Positions 63,073 to 64,000 of a stretch of DNA of 64,000 bases are shown one piece after another. The stretch's first letter is position 1, and every line of letters begins with the position of its first letter. This DNA is from Arcobacter cryaerophilus gv. crypticus (GTDB lineage: Bacteria > Campylobacterota > Campylobacteria > Campylobacterales > Arcobacteraceae). The stretch is taken from assembly GCF_002993025.1 (NCBI RefSeq), contig NZ_NXGI01000005.1, positions 1-64,000 on the forward strand, written 5' to 3'. Both the position numbers and the translations under genes were made by a program. The notes below the pieces were generated by a model. It was not told the origin of the DNA. It made no database searches and saw only the letters and a program-made list of their open reading frames with translations.

Positions 63073-64000
63073 TTGGAACTTTGGATAAAGAAAATCGAAT
63101 CTGCTTCAACACTTGAAGAACTGGAGAGTTTAAGAGTTGATACACTTGGGAAAAAGGGAATTTTGACTATAGAATTTGCAAAAATGAAAGATATTCCAGC
63201 TGATGATAAAAAATCATTTGCAGAAAATCTAAATAGACAAAAAGATCAAATAACGAAAGCTTTAGATAGCAAAAAAGCAGAACTAGAAGTAATTGCTTTG
63301 GATAAAAAATTACAATATGAAAAAATTGATGTTACAAAGTTTAATAACGAACTTAGCTGTGGTTCTGCTCACCCAGTTGCTGAAACTATGAATAGAATTA
63401 TTAACTACTTTTTAAACCTTAATTTTACAGTTGAAGAGGGTCCTTTGGTTGAAGATGATTTTCATAATTTTCAAGCTTTGAATCTACCTGAATATCATCC
63501 AGCACGAGATATGGCTGATACTTTTTATAACAAAGATTATACACTTTTAAGAACTCATACTTCTCCTGTTCAAATAAGAACAATGTTAAGCCAAAAAGCT
63601 CCTATACGAATGATTGCACCAGGAACTGTTTTTAGAAGAGATTTTGATATTACTCACACTCCAATGTTTCATCAAATTGAAGCTTTAGTTGTAGATGATG
63701 CTGATAAAATCTCATTTGCAAACTTAAAACATGTTTTAGTTGAATTTTTACAGCATATGTTTGGAGAAGTTGAAGTTAGATTTAGACCTTCATATTTCCC
63801 ATTTACAGAGCCTAGTGCCGAAGTTGATATTTCATGTGTATTTTGTAAAGGAAATGGTTGCAGAGTTTGCTCACAAACAGGTTGGCTTGAAGTTTTAGGA
63901 TGTGGAGTTGTGGATCAAAATGTTTTTGATGCTGTTGGATATAAAGATAAATCAGGTTATGCATTTGGTTTAGGAATAGAAAGATTTGCTATGCTAATTC
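63073..64000 (+). CDS. pheS: Phenylalanine--tRNA ligase subunit alpha (cut by window edge)
   Basis: The first 309 codons of PheS. Residues 1-85 are the N-terminal coiled coil, here ending [10 protein letters not shown]. Then come class II motifs: [10 protein letters not shown], the motif 2 region [14 protein letters not shown] and [19 protein letters not shown], and motif 3 starting [12 protein letters not shown] at the edge. The insert [17 protein letters not shown] near 257-273 looks zinc-binding, as in many PheS. The start is TTG at 63073, supported by AGGA 7 bases before it. About 25 C-terminal residues are missing. Confidence 0.93.
   Translation, partial: MELWIKKIESASTLEELESLRVDTLGKKGILTIEFAKMKDIPADDKKSFAENLNRQKDQITKALDSKKAELEVIALDKKLQYEKIDVTKFNNELSCGSAHPVAETMNRIINYFLNLNFTVEEGPLVEDDFHNFQALNLPEYHPARDMADTFYNKDYTLLRTHTSPVQIRTMLSQKAPIRMIAPGTVFRRDFDITHTPMFHQIEALVVDDADKISFANLKHVLVEFLQHMFGEVEVRFRPSYFPFTEPSAEVDISCVFCKGNGCRVCSQTGWLEVLGCGVVDQNVFDAVGYKDKSGYAFGLGIERFAMLI

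Noticed and set aside
1-64000. CRISPR arrays, insertion sequences, tRNA genes
   Set aside because: No regularly spaced repeats, no transposase-like protein with terminal repeats and no cloverleaf with a GGTTCGAATCC-type arm were seen in the gaps.

Overview
The window is AT-rich bacterial chromosome. The gene content points to Campylobacterota, most likely an Arcobacter/Aliarcobacter-type organism. Markers are a napAGHBFLD nitrate reductase operon without napC, a Rieske/cytochrome b/di-haem cytochrome c cluster, a two-part CetA/CetB-like energy-taxis pair, and short A/T-rich spacers with TATAAT promoters that mostly lack a clear -35. No tRNA, CRISPR array, insertion sequence, prophage or replication origin was seen. 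All genes look intact except pheS, which the right edge cuts.

Layout. 1-295: promoter and leader, pointing left, that look like the start of an rRNA operon lying outside the window. 296-4067: cytochrome c lipoprotein, clpA-clpS, bioD. 4071-7465: an McrB-McrC restriction pair. 7772-16306: an unusual carbon-metabolism island with two free-standing CitE-type lyases, an acyl-CoA synthetase fused to a third CitE-type domain, a tandem MaoC hydratase and a class I fumarase/mesaconase-like enzyme, followed by a FAH-like DUF5718 protein. 16346-23497: hemerythrin-PAS protein, CetA/CetB-like pair, CoA-binding protein, DHH phosphoesterase, Rrf2 regulator, rpsO, moaA, TrpD2-like protein. 23584-34302: Crp/Fnr regulator, PilJ-type receptor without output domain, napAGHBFLD, a degenerate GGDEF/EAL protein and a small exported protein. 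34626-42957: serS, TonB-dependent receptor with two copies of a perfect operator-like palindrome, DsrE-like exported protein, two ten-helix membrane proteins and a two-component system. 43151-50466: PpiC/SurA isomerase, fba, ilvA, atpB, thiE-like, AddA-like helicase-nuclease. 50546-64000: argB-thrC, petABC, rsmE, queCDE, fabG-acpP-fabF-accA, HIT protein, pheS.

How the genes work together. Nap and the bc1 complex make a respiratory set. Each operon has a CRP/FNR-type palindrome centred 41.5 bases before the start site inferred from its -10 box, so one regulator family may control both. The 7.8-15.3 kb island can be read as a route joining acetyl-CoA, pyruvate, propionyl-CoA and glyoxylate through C5 branched acids (citramalate, mesaconate, methylmalyl-CoA). 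That is an inference from enzyme families.

Most notable: the C5-acid island with its synthetase-lyase fusion; the leader of the second lyase gene, which can fold two mutually exclusive ways that hide or free the ribosome-binding site; the paired TGCAACTNAGTTGCA palindromes before the TonB receptor; and the perfect 10-1-10 palindrome before the hemerythrin-PAS gene.
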